Source of the DNA: Candidatus Bipolaricaulota bacterium
Lineage (GTDB): Bacteria; Bipolaricaulota; Bipolaricaulia; UBA7950; UBA9294
Reading direction: 5' to 3'
Length of the DNA: 6,959 bases
NCBI GenBank assembly: GCA_030612565.1
Contig: JAUWNQ010000024.1
Location: 1-6,959, forward strand
Shown here: positions 1 through 6,221 of the stretch, one piece after another
Numbering within the stretch: position 1 is the stretch's first letter
How the letters are laid out: every line of letters starts with the position of its first letter
Notes under the pieces: model-generated
Databases searched by the model: none
Told to the model about the DNA's origin: nothing
Seen by the model: the letters and a program-made list of their open reading frames with translations, nothing else
Program-made: the position numbers and the translations under genes

Positions 1-1
1 G

Positions 2-238
2 GTCGTCTACCCTGAACGGGAGCGGATCATCGTGGAGAACGTGCACATGATCACCAAGCACCAGCGGGCGACGCAGAACCTGCGCGAGCCAGGGATCATC
101 AAGCGCGAAGGGACGATTCATATCTCTAATGTCCTCCCGATATGTCCGGAGTGCGGAGTCCCGACACGGGTCGGTTTCGCGGTGGTGGATGGCGAGAAGA
201 TGCGGCGTTGCAAGCAGTGCGGGGAGATATTCAGGTAA
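2..238 (+). CDS. rplX: Large-subunit ribosomal protein L24 (uL24), 5' end missing
   Basis: This is the C-terminal 78 residues of L24, an assembly-initiator protein that binds the 5' region of 23S rRNA near the exit of the peptide tunnel. The frame is open to the left edge of the window, so the true start lies upstream; the in-frame ATG at 47 is internal. Family landmarks are a segment close to 'GIIKREGTIHISNV' (residues 31-44 of the fragment) and a C-terminal zinc-ribbon-like pair, C48-x2-C51 (CPEC) and C70-x2-C73 (CKQC). The four-Cys form is known from many Gram-positive and thermophilic bacteria and is lost in others. The stop TAA (236-238) lies one base before the rplE start, so the two genes are probably translationally coupled. 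The identification is firm; zinc binding is inferred from the cysteines. Confidence 0.96.
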   Translation, partial: VVYPERERIIVENVHMITKHQRATQNLREPGIIKREGTIHISNVLPICPECGVPTRVGFAVVDGEKMRRCKQCGEIFR

Positions 239-239
239 T

Positions 240-770
240 ATGCTACGTGAGAAGTTTGAGACAGAAATCGCTCCTCAGTTGATGAAGGAGTTGAATCTTT
301 CGAATGCGATGGAAGTTCCTCGCCTGGAGAAGATAGCCATCAACATGGGCGTCTCCGACAAGGATAACCCGAAGGTGCTCGAAGGAGCGGTGAAGAACCT
401 GGCAAAGATCACCGGACAGAAGCCGATCGTGACCAAGGCTAAGAAATCGATCTCCGATTTTCACCTCACGGAAGGGGATCCGATCGGGTGCAAGGTGACA
501 CTTCGTCGTGACCGTGCCTACGAGTTCCTGAACAAGCTGTTCAACGCGGTCCTTCCCGGGATCCGTGACTTCCGCGGTCTGTCGGCTTCTTCGTTTGATG
601 GGCGGGGGAACTACACCCTTGGGTTGAGCGAGCAGTTGGCCTTCCCGGAGATCTCCTATAAGGAGGTCACGGCGACACAAGGGATGGATATCACGATTGT
701 CACCACTGCGTTGAACGATAAGGAAGGGTACTCTCTGTTGAAGGGATTGGGCCTTCCGTTCAAGGATTAG
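240..770 (+). CDS. rplE: Large-subunit ribosomal protein L5 (uL5)
   Basis: A 176-residue protein, matching the usual length of about 180. L5 binds 5S rRNA, helps place the 5S particle in the central protuberance, and contacts P-site tRNA and S13 across the subunit interface. Visible family segments are 'VPRLEKIAINMGV' (26-38), 'KITGQKPIVTKAKKSI' (56-71), 'EGDPIGCKVTLR' (78-89, where most bacteria have EGMPIG) and 'RGNYTLGLSEQLAFPEI' (122-138). The ATG at 240 is chosen because the conserved N-terminus begins there; the frame stays open upstream to 129, but that extension overlaps rplX and is not L5-like. The Shine-Dalgarno is modest: AGG at 233-235 with 4 nt spacing, or GGGGAG at 221-226, both inside rplX. 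This is consistent with coupling to rplX translation. Confidence 0.97.
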   Translation: MLREKFETEIAPQLMKELNLSNAMEVPRLEKIAINMGVSDKDNPKVLEGAVKNLAKITGQKPIVTKAKKSISDFHLTEGDPIGCKVTLRRDRAYEFLNKLFNAVLPGIRDFRGLSASSFDGRGNYTLGLSEQLAFPEISYKEVTATQGMDITIVTTALNDKEGYSLLKGLGLPFKD

Positions 771-779
771 GGGGCGTTT

Positions 780-965
780 ATGGCGAAGAAAGCACTGATA
801 ATAAAGAACAGCAGGGAGCCAAAGTATTCGACTAGGGCTTACAACCGGTGTAACCTGTGCTGGCGACCGCACGCGTACATCCGTGATTTCGGGCTTTGTC
901 GCCTTTGCTTCCGCAAGCTCGCGCACAAGGGAGAGATTCCTGGTGTCAAGAAGTCAAGCTGGTAA
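780..965 (+). CDS. rpsN: Small-subunit ribosomal protein S14, zinc-binding type Z (uS14)
   Basis: A 61-residue protein, exactly the length of the short type-Z S14, as opposed to the roughly 100-residue Cys-free form of E. coli. S14 joins late in assembly of the 30S head, next to S3, S10 and S19. The zinc site is complete: C24-x2-C27 and C40-x2-C43, with the family core '[20 protein letters not shown]' at 29-48. The residue after C27 is Trp (TGG, 868 region), whereas nearly all type-Z proteins known to me have Gly (CGRPHA); this is the one odd feature. The start is supported by AGGGGG at 769-774, which overlaps the rplE stop and lies 5 nt from the ATG. It sits in its standard place between rplE and rpsH. 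Confidence 0.97.
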   Translation: MAKKALIIKNSREPKYSTRAYNRCNLCWRPHAYIRDFGLCRLCFRKLAHKGEIPGVKKSSW

Positions 966-977
966 AGGGAGAAAAAG

Positions 978-1385
978 ATGATGATAGCGCACCCGGTCGC
1001 CGATATGTTGACCCGTATCCGCAACGCGAGTGGAAAATTCCATCCCGCTGTGTCGATGCCGCACTCGAAGATGAAAGAGGCGATTGCTCGCATTCTTGAG
1101 GAAGAGGGATACATCGAGGGCTACGAGATAATCCCTCATGATGTGCAGCCTGATCTCTCGCTCAAGCTGAAGTATCGCGGGGAGCGGAGTCATGCGAAAC
1201 AGGCGATCACGACGATCAAACTAGTGAGTAAACCAGGCCGTCGCATCTACGTGGGAAATGACAGAATTCCGCGGCCATTAGGCGGGATGGGGATCTGTAT
1301 CCTCTCCACCTCCCAGGGAATTCTCGCTGGACACGATGCAAAGGAGCGCGGGATCGGTGGCGAGATTCTCTGCGAGGTACTTTAA
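978..1385 (+). CDS. rpsH: Small-subunit ribosomal protein S8 (uS8)
   Basis: A 135-residue protein (usual length about 130-133). S8 is a primary binder of 16S rRNA helix 21 in the central domain; in E. coli it is also the translational repressor of the spc operon. The N-terminus 'DMLTRIRNA' (9-17) and 'SKMKEAIARILEEEGYI' (30-46) form the alpha/beta N-terminal domain. 'VSKPGRRIYVGNDRIPR' (83-99) and 'LSTSQGILAGHDAKERGIGG' (109-128) are the RNA-binding C-terminal domain, whose STS loop is intact. Two ATGs stand in tandem (978 and 981). I chose the first because AGGGAG at 966-971 lies 6 nt upstream, but the second (134 residues) is also possible. Whether S8 represses this operon cannot be seen: no clear helix-21 mimic is evident around the rplE start. 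Confidence 0.97.
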   Translation: MMIAHPVADMLTRIRNASGKFHPAVSMPHSKMKEAIARILEEEGYIEGYEIIPHDVQPDLSLKLKYRGERSHAKQAITTIKLVSKPGRRIYVGNDRIPRPLGGMGICILSTSQGILAGHDAKERGIGGEILCEVL

Positions 1386-1390
1386 GGTGA
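1384..1390 (+). promoter_or_regulatory. Ribosome binding site of rplF
   Basis: AAGGTGA starts inside the rpsH stop codon and lies 6 nt before ATG 1397. It confirms the rplF start over the out-of-frame ATG at 1390. Confidence 0.7.
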
Positions 1391-1396
1391 TGTGCT

Positions 1397-1948
1397 ATGT
1401 CTAAGGTTGGAAAGGTTCCTGTAACGATTCCCAATGGCGTCAAGGTTAATGTAGCTCAAGCTACGTTCACGGTGGAGGGAAAGCACGGTCGTTTAGTGCA
1501 GGATTATCGTCCTGACATGGTTACGATCGAGGTTGGCGAGGGAACGGCCACGGTAGGCCGGAGACAGGAAGGGAAACAATATCGTGCCTTCCACGGACTG
1601 TACCGTAGCCTTCTAGCGAACATGGTACATGGGGTCTCGGATAAGTGGGAGAAGTCACTCCTCGTGAAAGGACTTGGATATCGGGCGCGTCTTCAGGGTA
1701 CGACACTGATTCTCGACCTTGGCTATTCCAATCCTATGGAGTACTCCCTTCCAGATGGGGTCGAGGCTGAACTCCCTAACCCGAACGAGATTATTCTGAG
1801 AGGAATAGACAAACAGCAGGTTGGTCAAGCGGCGGCCAAGATTCGGGCGTTTCGCAAGCCGAACGTCTACAGTGGGAAAGGGATTCGCTACAAGGATGAA
1901 CAGGTTCTGCATAAAGCCGGGAAGCTCGGTGGTTCGGGTGCCGGATAG
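1397..1948 (+). CDS. rplF: Large-subunit ribosomal protein L6 (uL6)
   Basis: A 183-residue protein of normal L6 length (about 177-185). L6 binds 23S rRNA domain VI near the sarcin-ricin loop and the factor-binding site. It has the two tandem repeats of the fold: an N-terminal half starting 'MSKVGKVPVTIPNGVKV' (1-17) and containing 'GLYRSLLANMVHGVS' (67-81), and a C-terminal half containing 'KGLGYRARLQG' (91-101), 'LDLGYSNP' (106-113) and 'GIDKQQVGQAAAKIR' (136-150). The family signature normally reads close to PEPYKGKGIRY; here it is 'KPNVYSGKGIRY' (154-165), so the P-E-P and the first Lys are replaced while the GKGIRY core is kept. AAGGTGA at 1384-1390 is the ribosome binding site, 6 nt before the ATG and immediately after the rpsH stop. 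Confidence 0.97.
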   Translation: MSKVGKVPVTIPNGVKVNVAQATFTVEGKHGRLVQDYRPDMVTIEVGEGTATVGRRQEGKQYRAFHGLYRSLLANMVHGVSDKWEKSLLVKGLGYRARLQGTTLILDLGYSNPMEYSLPDGVEAELPNPNEIILRGIDKQQVGQAAAKIRAFRKPNVYSGKGIRYKDEQVLHKAGKLGGSGAG

Positions 1949-1963
1949 GGAGTGTGAATAAAG

Positions 1964-2326
1964 ATGGCAAGGTTTGATAGGGAGGCGGAGCGCTTTAAGC
2001 GTCACCGCCGACTCCGCAAGAAGATTCACGGGACGCCGGAGCGGCTACGCTTGTGCGTCAACAAGAGCCTGCGCAATATCTATGTCCAGTTGATCGATGA
2101 TGAAACAGGGCATACGGTGGTCGCGGCGTCGACCCTGGACCCTCAGCTCACAGGAGAGGTGAGCGGGTGCAACATTCCAGCCGCTACGAGAGTTGGGACA
2201 CTCCTAGCCGAGCGGGCAAGGGCAAAGGATATTGAGGCGGTGGTCTTCGATCGAGGGGGATACCTCTACCACGGGGTTGTTGCCGCCTTGGCGGAAGCCT
2301 GTCGCAAGGGAGGGCTGAAGTTTTGA
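1964..2326 (+). CDS. rplR: Large-subunit ribosomal protein L18 (uL18)
   Basis: A 120-residue protein (E. coli L18 is 117). L18 binds 5S rRNA and, with L5, carries it into the central protuberance. The basic N-terminal tail ([21 protein letters not shown], about 10-30) is the rRNA-binding extension. The globular part contains '[20 protein letters not shown]' (38-57) and ends in the characteristic '[10 protein letters not shown]' (95-104) followed by '[12 protein letters not shown]' (109-120). At residue 105 a Val replaces the common Arg of YHGRV. An AGGGAG at 1947-1952, overlapping the rplF stop, is the likely ribosome binding site; its spacing of 11 nt is slightly long. The stop TGA overlaps the TTG start proposed for rpsE. 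Confidence 0.97.
   Translation: MARFDREAERFKRHRRLRKKIHGTPERLRLCVNKSLRNIYVQLIDDETGHTVVAASTLDPQLTGEVSGCNIPAATRVGTLLAERARAKDIEAVVFDRGGYLYHGVVAALAEACRKGGLKF
2307..2313 (+). promoter_or_regulatory. Ribosome binding site that favours a TTG start for rpsE
   Basis: AGGGAGG inside the last codons of rplR. It is 9 nt before TTG 2323 and 18 nt before ATG 2332, so spacing favours the TTG start, which overlaps the rplR stop. The assignment rests on spacing only. Confidence 0.6.
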
Positions 2327-2835
2327 GAGCCATGCGTCGTCAAACCGATGAATTTGAGAACGAAATTATTGATATCAGGCGGGTCAGTAAGGTTACTAAG
2401 GGTGGACGAAACCTGAAGTTTCGTGTGCTGATCGTGGTCGGGGATGGCAAGGGGCACGTTGGTGTCGGGCGGGGAAACACAACCGAGATCCCACGTGCAA
2501 TTGAACAGGCGATCCGCGATGCTAAGAAGCACATGATTACGGTCAACTTAACCGATGGGACCCTACCACATGAGGTAACCGGAAAATTCAAGGCGGGGAA
2601 GATCTTGTTGAAGCCGGCTCATCCTGGGACGGGGATCATCGCCGGGGTAACAGTGGGAGCGATCTGTCGCTTGGCCGGGATTAAGGATATCCTTACGAAG
2701 TCCCTGGGAACGAACAACCCCCTGACCCTCTCGCGAGCGACGATTGAGGGGCTCGACCACCTGCGGATGAGCGAAGAGGTGGAGGCATTGCGGGGGCGTA
2801 CCCGTGCGACCGAGGAGGTTGCTGATGAGGCTTGA
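2323..2835 (+). CDS. rpsE: Small-subunit ribosomal protein S5 (uS5)
   Basis: A 170-residue protein (usual 160-170). S5 contacts 16S rRNA helices 1, 2 and 28, takes part in decoding accuracy and has mRNA helicase activity with S3 and S4. The N-terminal double-stranded-RNA-binding-like domain holds '[15 protein letters not shown]' (19-33) and '[14 protein letters not shown]' (38-51). The C-terminal domain holds '[20 protein letters not shown]' (101-120) and '[17 protein letters not shown]' (128-144). The usual GKAxEVP after the Gly-rich loop is GNTTEIP (51-57), losing a conserved Lys-Ala. I prefer the TTG at 2323 because AGGGAGG (2307-2313) lies 9 nt upstream and the codon overlaps the rplR stop (TTGA). 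The ATG at 2332 (167 residues) would leave the site 18 nt away but cannot be excluded. Confidence 0.95.
   Translation: MRAMRRQTDEFENEIIDIRRVSKVTKGGRNLKFRVLIVVGDGKGHVGVGRGNTTEIPRAIEQAIRDAKKHMITVNLTDGTLPHEVTGKFKAGKILLKPAHPGTGIIAGVTVGAICRLAGIKDILTKSLGTNNPLTLSRATIEGLDHLRMSEEVEALRGRTRATEEVADEA
2813..2818 (+). promoter_or_regulatory. Ribosome binding site of rplO inside rpsE
   Basis: A perfect AGGAGG, 6 nt before ATG 2825 and within the C-terminal codons of rpsE. It decides the rplO start (ATG 2825 rather than the upstream GTG 2804, which precedes the site) and so proves the overlap of rplO with rpsE. Confidence 0.85.
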
Positions 2836-3271
2836 GGATCTTTGTCCGACCAAGGGGAGCGTCCATCGCCGTAAGCGCATCGGTCGCGGGTATGGATCTG
2901 GACGTGGTGGACACGAGTGCGGCCGCGGGAACGGGGGGCAGAACTCCCGTAGTGGTGGCGGGGTTCGCCTTGGTTTCGAGGGTGGGCAGACCCCTGTCTG
3001 GATGCGCTTTCCCAAGCGCGGATTTCACAACCCTACCCGTGTCGAGTACGCCTGCATTAACCTGGACACACTGGAGAGCCGTTTTGAGCCACAGGCCGAG
3101 GTGACGCTGGATGAACTGCGTGCACTGAAGGTCGTTAAGGGGCGGGTCTCACGATTGAAGATCCTCGGCCGTGGAGAGTTGACCAAGCCGTTGATCGTCC
3201 ACGCCGATCACTACACCCGGGAAGCGCGGCAGAAGATCGAGCAGGCCGGCGGAAAGGCTGAGGTGGTGTGA
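2825..3271 (+). CDS. rplO: Large-subunit ribosomal protein L15 (uL15)
   Basis: A 148-residue protein (usual about 144-150). L15 is a late-assembly protein whose long basic Gly-rich N-terminal arm threads into 23S rRNA. The arm is visible as 'HRRKRIGRGYGSGRGG' (14-29), followed by 'SRSGGGVRLGFEGGQTPVWM' (41-60) and 'RFPKRGF' (61-67). The C-terminal domain holds 'VKGRVSRLKILGRGELTKPL' (104-123). The stretch normally close to GKTSGRGHKGQ reads GGHECGRGNGGQ (28-39), losing two Lys and gaining Glu and Cys. The ATG at 2825 is chosen over an in-frame GTG at 2804 because a perfect AGGAGG (2813-2818) lies 6 nt before it. The gene overlaps the end of rpsE by 11 nt, so rpmD (L30), which lies between them in many bacteria, is absent here. 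Confidence 0.96.
   Translation: MRLEDLCPTKGSVHRRKRIGRGYGSGRGGHECGRGNGGQNSRSGGGVRLGFEGGQTPVWMRFPKRGFHNPTRVEYACINLDTLESRFEPQAEVTLDELRALKVVKGRVSRLKILGRGELTKPLIVHADHYTREARQKIEQAGGKAEVV
3260..3265 (+). promoter_or_regulatory. Ribosome binding site of secY inside rplO
   Basis: GAGGTG in the last codons of rplO. Spacing is 8 nt to ATG 3274 but only 2 nt to GTG 3268, so it selects the ATG as the secY start. Confidence 0.7.
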
Positions 3272-3273
3272 AG

Positions 3274-4563
3274 ATGTGGGAAAAGTTCGCAAACATCTTC
3301 CACGTCCCGGAGCTGCGTAAGCGACTCCTGTTTACGCTGGGGGCGATCATCATCTTCCGCCTGGGGACCCACATCCCTGTTCCCGGCGTTGAAGCGGCGG
3401 CGTTGAAGAACTTCTTCGCCAGTCAGAGCGGGGGAATCTTCGACTTCATGAACATGTTCACCGGAGGGGCGCTTCAGCGCTTCTCTCTCTTTGCCCTCGG
3501 GGTGACCCCGTACATCAACGCGTCGATCATCTTCAGCCTTCTCACTTCTGTCGTTCCGAAACTGAAGGAACTGCAGCAGCAGGGGCGTGAGGGACGACGG
3601 AAGATCACCTCTTACACCCGCTGGGCAGCCCTTGGTTTGGCCCTTGTCCAAGGTGCAACGATGAGTATGCTGATCGTGAACTGGGGCCTCTCGAGCGGAG
3701 GAATCTGGTTCTACATTACTTCGATCGTCACCCTGACGACCGGGACGATCTACCTTATGTGGCTCGGGGAACGGATGACGGAGAACGGGATTGGAAACGG
3801 GATCAGCATGATTATCATGATCGGGATCCTCTCTCGCTTCCCAGCGCAGCTGCAAACGACGTACAACGATATCACCACCGGGACGGTGAGCCCGTTCTGG
3901 GGAGCGGCGTTGATCGTGTTGTTTGTGGTGGTGATCTCCGGGGTGATCATGATCCAACAAGGGCAGCGCAAGATCGTCATTCAGTACGCCAAGAGGACCT
4001 CTGGTCGCCGTGTCTACGGGGGGCATACCTCCCACCTTCCGATCCGGGTCAACCAGGGAGGGGTGATCCCGATCATCTTTGCCATGGCTCTGTTAACGTT
4101 ACCGATGACCCTCTTCCAGGCGATCCCGTCCCTTGGATGGATGCAACCCTATATTCAGAACGGGAGCCCGATCTACATCACAGCCTATGTGATTCTCATC
4201 TTCTTCTTCACCTACTTCTACAGTTCCATCGTCTTCGATCCGGAGGATGTGGCGAAGAACGTGCGCGAATCAGGGGGGTTCATCCCTGGGGTACGACCCG
4301 GGCGACCGACCGCCGAGTACATCTCCGGGGTGCTGAATCGAATCCTATTGGTGGGTGCTCTCTTTCTCTCTTCGATCGCTGTATTGCCGTATCTCCTTTC
4401 GGGGCTGAGCGGGCTTAGTGGGATGTACCTGATCGGTGGAACCTCGCTGTTGATCGTGGTCGGTGTGGGGCTCGATACGATCATGCAGGTCGAGGCGCAC
4501 CTTGTGATGCGTCACTATGAGAGCCTCACCAAAGCGGGTGGGCTGCTCGGACGGAGGCGGTGA
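3274..4563 (+). CDS. secY: Preprotein translocase channel subunit SecY
   Basis: A 429-residue inner-membrane protein (usual 420-445) that forms the protein-conducting channel of SecYEG. Ten hydrophobic segments can be read at about 17-33, 68-92, 113-135, 144-165, 174-190, 206-228, 262-284, 298-320, 354-374 and 383-403. Family motifs include 'GIFDFMNMFTGGAL' (54-67, plug region), 'GVTPYINASIIF' (76-87), 'GQRKIVIQYAKR' (230-241, cytosolic loop C4), 'RVNQGGVIPIIFA' (258-270) and 'SGGFIPGVRPGRPTAEYI' (333-350, loop C5, where SecA and the ribosome bind). It ends with 'DTIMQVEAHLVMRHYE' (401-416). The ATG at 3274 is preferred over GTG 3268 because GAGGTG (3260-3265) is 8 nt upstream of it. It follows rplO by 2 nt and overlaps adk by 1 nt. 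Confidence 0.98.
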   Translation: MWEKFANIFHVPELRKRLLFTLGAIIIFRLGTHIPVPGVEAAALKNFFASQSGGIFDFMNMFTGGALQRFSLFALGVTPYINASIIFSLLTSVVPKLKELQQQGREGRRKITSYTRWAALGLALVQGATMSMLIVNWGLSSGGIWFYITSIVTLTTGTIYLMWLGERMTENGIGNGISMIIMIGILSRFPAQLQTTYNDITTGTVSPFWGAALIVLFVVVISGVIMIQQGQRKIVIQYAKRTSGRRVYGGHTSHLPIRVNQGGVIPIIFAMALLTLPMTLFQAIPSLGWMQPYIQNGSPIYITAYVILIFFFTYFYSSIVFDPEDVAKNVRESGGFIPGVRPGRPTAEYISGVLNRILLVGALFLSSIAVLPYLLSGLSGLSGMYLIGGTSLLIVVGVGLDTIMQVEAHLVMRHYESLTKAGGLLGRRR

Positions 4564-5192
4564 TGGTGCTTAAACGAATCACCCTCCTCGGTCCTCCAGG
4601 AGCGGGGAAAGGTACGCAGGCGAAACTGATCGCTCAGAAGAGCGGCCTTGTCCACTTATCGACCGGAGATATCCTTCGTGATGAGGTCGCTCGCTCGACC
4701 GAACTTGGCCGGGCGGCGAAGGGGTACATGGACCGTGGCGATCTCGTCCCCGATCAATTGATCATCGATATGATCCGAGGCCGGATCGCTGAGACCGATG
4801 GATTTATCCTCGATGGGTTTCCGCGAACGGTGGCGCAGGCCGAAGCCCTCTCCGAGATTACCTCCATCGATTCGGCGATCAATATCGCTCTGACACGGGA
4901 GGATGTGATCGAGCGCCTCTCCTCACGGCGAGTCTGCAGTGGGTGTGGGAGGATCTATAACCTTCTCTTCAACCCACCTGCGGACAAAACCCACTGCGAT
5001 ATCTGTGGGGGAGAGTTATTCCAACGCGATGACGACCAACAGGCAGTGATCGAGAACCGCTATGATGTTTACATGCAGGCAACGGCTCCGTTGATCGACT
5101 TCTATAGCGCACGTGGATTGCTGCGCGAGGTCGATGGCTCCCAACCGACAGAGGCGGTACTCGAAACGATCATGGACTGCCTTTCTGTATGA
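4563..5192 (+). CDS. adk: Adenylate kinase, long form with zinc-binding lid
   Basis: Cytosolic enzyme of 209 residues that catalyses ATP + AMP = 2 ADP and keeps the adenylate pool balanced. The Walker A loop 'GPPGAGKGT' is at 10-18, the AMP-binding 'STGDILRDE' at 33-41, and 'GFILDGFPRT' at 80-89. The lid (about 119-157) is the long version with a complete Cys4 zinc site: C125-x2-C128 and C145-x2-C148, followed by R155-D156-D157. The Cys4 lid is typical of Gram-positives, thermophiles and many other phyla and is absent in E. coli Adk. The start ATG 4563 overlaps the secY stop as TGATG and has GGAGG (4553-4557) 5 nt upstream; GTG 4560 and GTG 4566 are less likely alternatives. It lies between secY and map, as in Bacillus. 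Confidence 0.98.
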   Translation: MVLKRITLLGPPGAGKGTQAKLIAQKSGLVHLSTGDILRDEVARSTELGRAAKGYMDRGDLVPDQLIIDMIRGRIAETDGFILDGFPRTVAQAEALSEITSIDSAINIALTREDVIERLSSRRVCSGCGRIYNLLFNPPADKTHCDICGGELFQRDDDQQAVIENRYDVYMQATAPLIDFYSARGLLREVDGSQPTEAVLETIMDCLSV

Positions 5193-5959
5193 TCCGTTTG
5201 AAGACCCCTGCCGAGATTGCGATTATGCGCGCGAACAGCCGCATTCTAGCGGCGACGTTGCACGCAATCTGCCAGGAGGCAACCCCAGGGACGAGCACGG
5301 GGTCATTGGATTCCCTTGCCGAGGATCTGATACGCCAAGCCGGAGCAAGACCGGCGTTCAAGGGATACAAAGGGTTTCCAGCGACGATCTGTTCCTCGAT
5401 CAACGCTGAGGTGGTGCATGGAATTCCGTCGAAGGGGCGACGCTTGCACAATGGGGATATCCTCTCGATCGATATCGGCCTGGTGCGCGATGGTTTCTAC
5501 AGCGATATGGCGACGACCGTTATGGTGGGAGATGTCGATCCTGTGGCGAAGAACCTGCTACGGGTGACGCAGGAGAGCTTGTGGCGCGGGATTGGACAGG
5601 TTACAATTGGAAATCGGTTATCAGATATCTCGCATGCGATCGGCTCCTACGTTGAGAGTGAAGGTTTGTACGTGGGGCGGGAGTATGTCGGGCATGGAAT
5701 CGGCAGGGAGCTCCATGAGGATCCACAGATCCTTAACTATGGCCCTGCGGGACAAGGCCCGCGATTGCGTGCGGGGATGGTCTTTGCGATTGAACCGATG
5801 GTGAAAGTCGATCCTGATCCGACCCGGGTCCTCGAAAACGGATGGACCGTGGTGACGGCGACAAGGGGACTATCAGCGCATTTTGAACATACTGTCGCTA
5901 TAACGGCGACGGGGACAGAGGTTCTGACACGAGGAGGTGAAGAGAAGCGTAGTGGCTAA
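5189..5959 (+). CDS. map: Methionine aminopeptidase, type I
   Basis: A 256-residue cytosolic metalloprotease that removes the initiator Met from nascent chains after deformylation when the second residue is small. All five metal ligands are present at the positions expected from E. coli Map with a shift of -2: D95 (SIDIG), D106 (YSDMA), H169 (GHGIG), E202 (IEPM) and E233 (FEHT). The substrate-side histidines H77 (VVHGIP) and H176 (LHEDP) are also kept. 'NAEVVHGIP' and '[10 protein letters not shown]' are typical of the type Ia class, and there is no N-terminal zinc finger or linker extension. The ATG overlaps the adk stop by 4 nt (ATGA). The last 8 nt overlap the infA start, and the C-terminal codons contain the infA ribosome binding site. 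Confidence 0.98.
   Translation: MIRLKTPAEIAIMRANSRILAATLHAICQEATPGTSTGSLDSLAEDLIRQAGARPAFKGYKGFPATICSSINAEVVHGIPSKGRRLHNGDILSIDIGLVRDGFYSDMATTVMVGDVDPVAKNLLRVTQESLWRGIGQVTIGNRLSDISHAIGSYVESEGLYVGREYVGHGIGRELHEDPQILNYGPAGQGPRLRAGMVFAIEPMVKVDPDPTRVLENGWTVVTATRGLSAHFEHTVAITATGTEVLTRGGEEKRSG
5932..5940 (+). promoter_or_regulatory. Full-length Shine-Dalgarno of infA inside map
   Basis: AGGAGGTGA pairs over nine bases with the canonical 16S rRNA 3' end. It lies in the last codons of map, 11 nt before GTG 5952 when counted from its final A (14 nt from AGGAGG), a rather long spacing. It is the strongest such site in the window, and it makes the GTG at 5937, which lies within it, unlikely as the infA start. 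Confidence 0.75.
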
Positions 5960-6221
5960 ACCAGATAAACAGGGGCAGAAACGAAGGTCTTCGTACCCTA
6001 GCTCCAAGGACACAGATGTTATTCGTCAACGCGGCGAGGTGATAGAGAGCCTCCCGGGTTCGATGTTTCGGGTGCAGTTTCCTAACGAGCATATCGTTCT
6101 GTGTCACATCTCTGGGAAGATCCGGAAGCACTACATCCGTATCTTGACGGGGGACCGCGTGATCGTGGAGTTCTCCCCGTATGACCTGACAAAGGGACGG
6201 ATTGTTTACCGGGAGAGTTAG
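5952..6221 (+). CDS. infA: Translation initiation factor IF-1 with N-terminal extension
   Basis: An 89-residue IF-1, against about 72 in most bacteria. IF-1 is an OB-fold protein that occupies the A site of the 30S subunit during initiation. The OB-fold core is clear from about residue 22: '[20 protein letters not shown]' (27-46), '[20 protein letters not shown]' (51-70) and '[13 protein letters not shown]' (75-87). Ahead of the core are about 17 extra residues, rich in Lys, Arg, Ser and Pro ([18 protein letters not shown]). No ATG, GTG or TTG lies in frame between 5952 and the core GTG at 6039, so the extension is real unless a rare start codon is used. GTG 5952 is chosen; GTG 5937 would lie inside the ribosome binding site. 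It overlaps the map end by 8 nt. Confidence 0.95.
   Translation: MAKPDKQGQKRRSSYPSSKDTDVIRQRGEVIESLPGSMFRVQFPNEHIVLCHISGKIRKHYIRILTGDRVIVEFSPYDLTKGRIVYRES

Noticed and set aside
129..239. Extended N-terminus for L5 starting at 129
   Set aside because: The extra 37 codons overlap the rplX 3' end out of frame, and the translation is Arg/Ser-rich with no match to L5. The conserved N-terminus begins at ATG 240.
215..290. Possible S8 autoregulatory hairpin at the rplX/rplE junction, as in the E. coli spc message
   Set aside because: I could not find a convincing stem that mimics 16S helix 21 around the rplE start; without folding or alignment it is not supported.
243..926. Open frame of 227 codons on the - strand opposite rplE and rpsN
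   Set aside because: It is antisense to two certain ribosomal-protein genes, with no recognisable domain and no plausible ribosome binding site context; a shadow.
2832..3104. 90-codon frame overlapping the start of rplO, considered as a possible rpmD
   Set aside because: The translation does not resemble L30, and L15 occupies the region in another frame with conserved motifs throughout.
3211..4035. Long open frame of 274 codons on the - strand opposite secY
   Set aside because: The translation is low-complexity (His, Asp, Pro, Arg rich), has no family features and lies fully opposite the clearly real rplO end and secY. It is an effect of GC-rich codon bias.
3759..4418. 219-codon frame on the + strand inside secY
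   Set aside because: It is in the wrong frame relative to secY, is rich in Arg, Asp and His, and shows no membrane or family signal; the secY frame explains the region.
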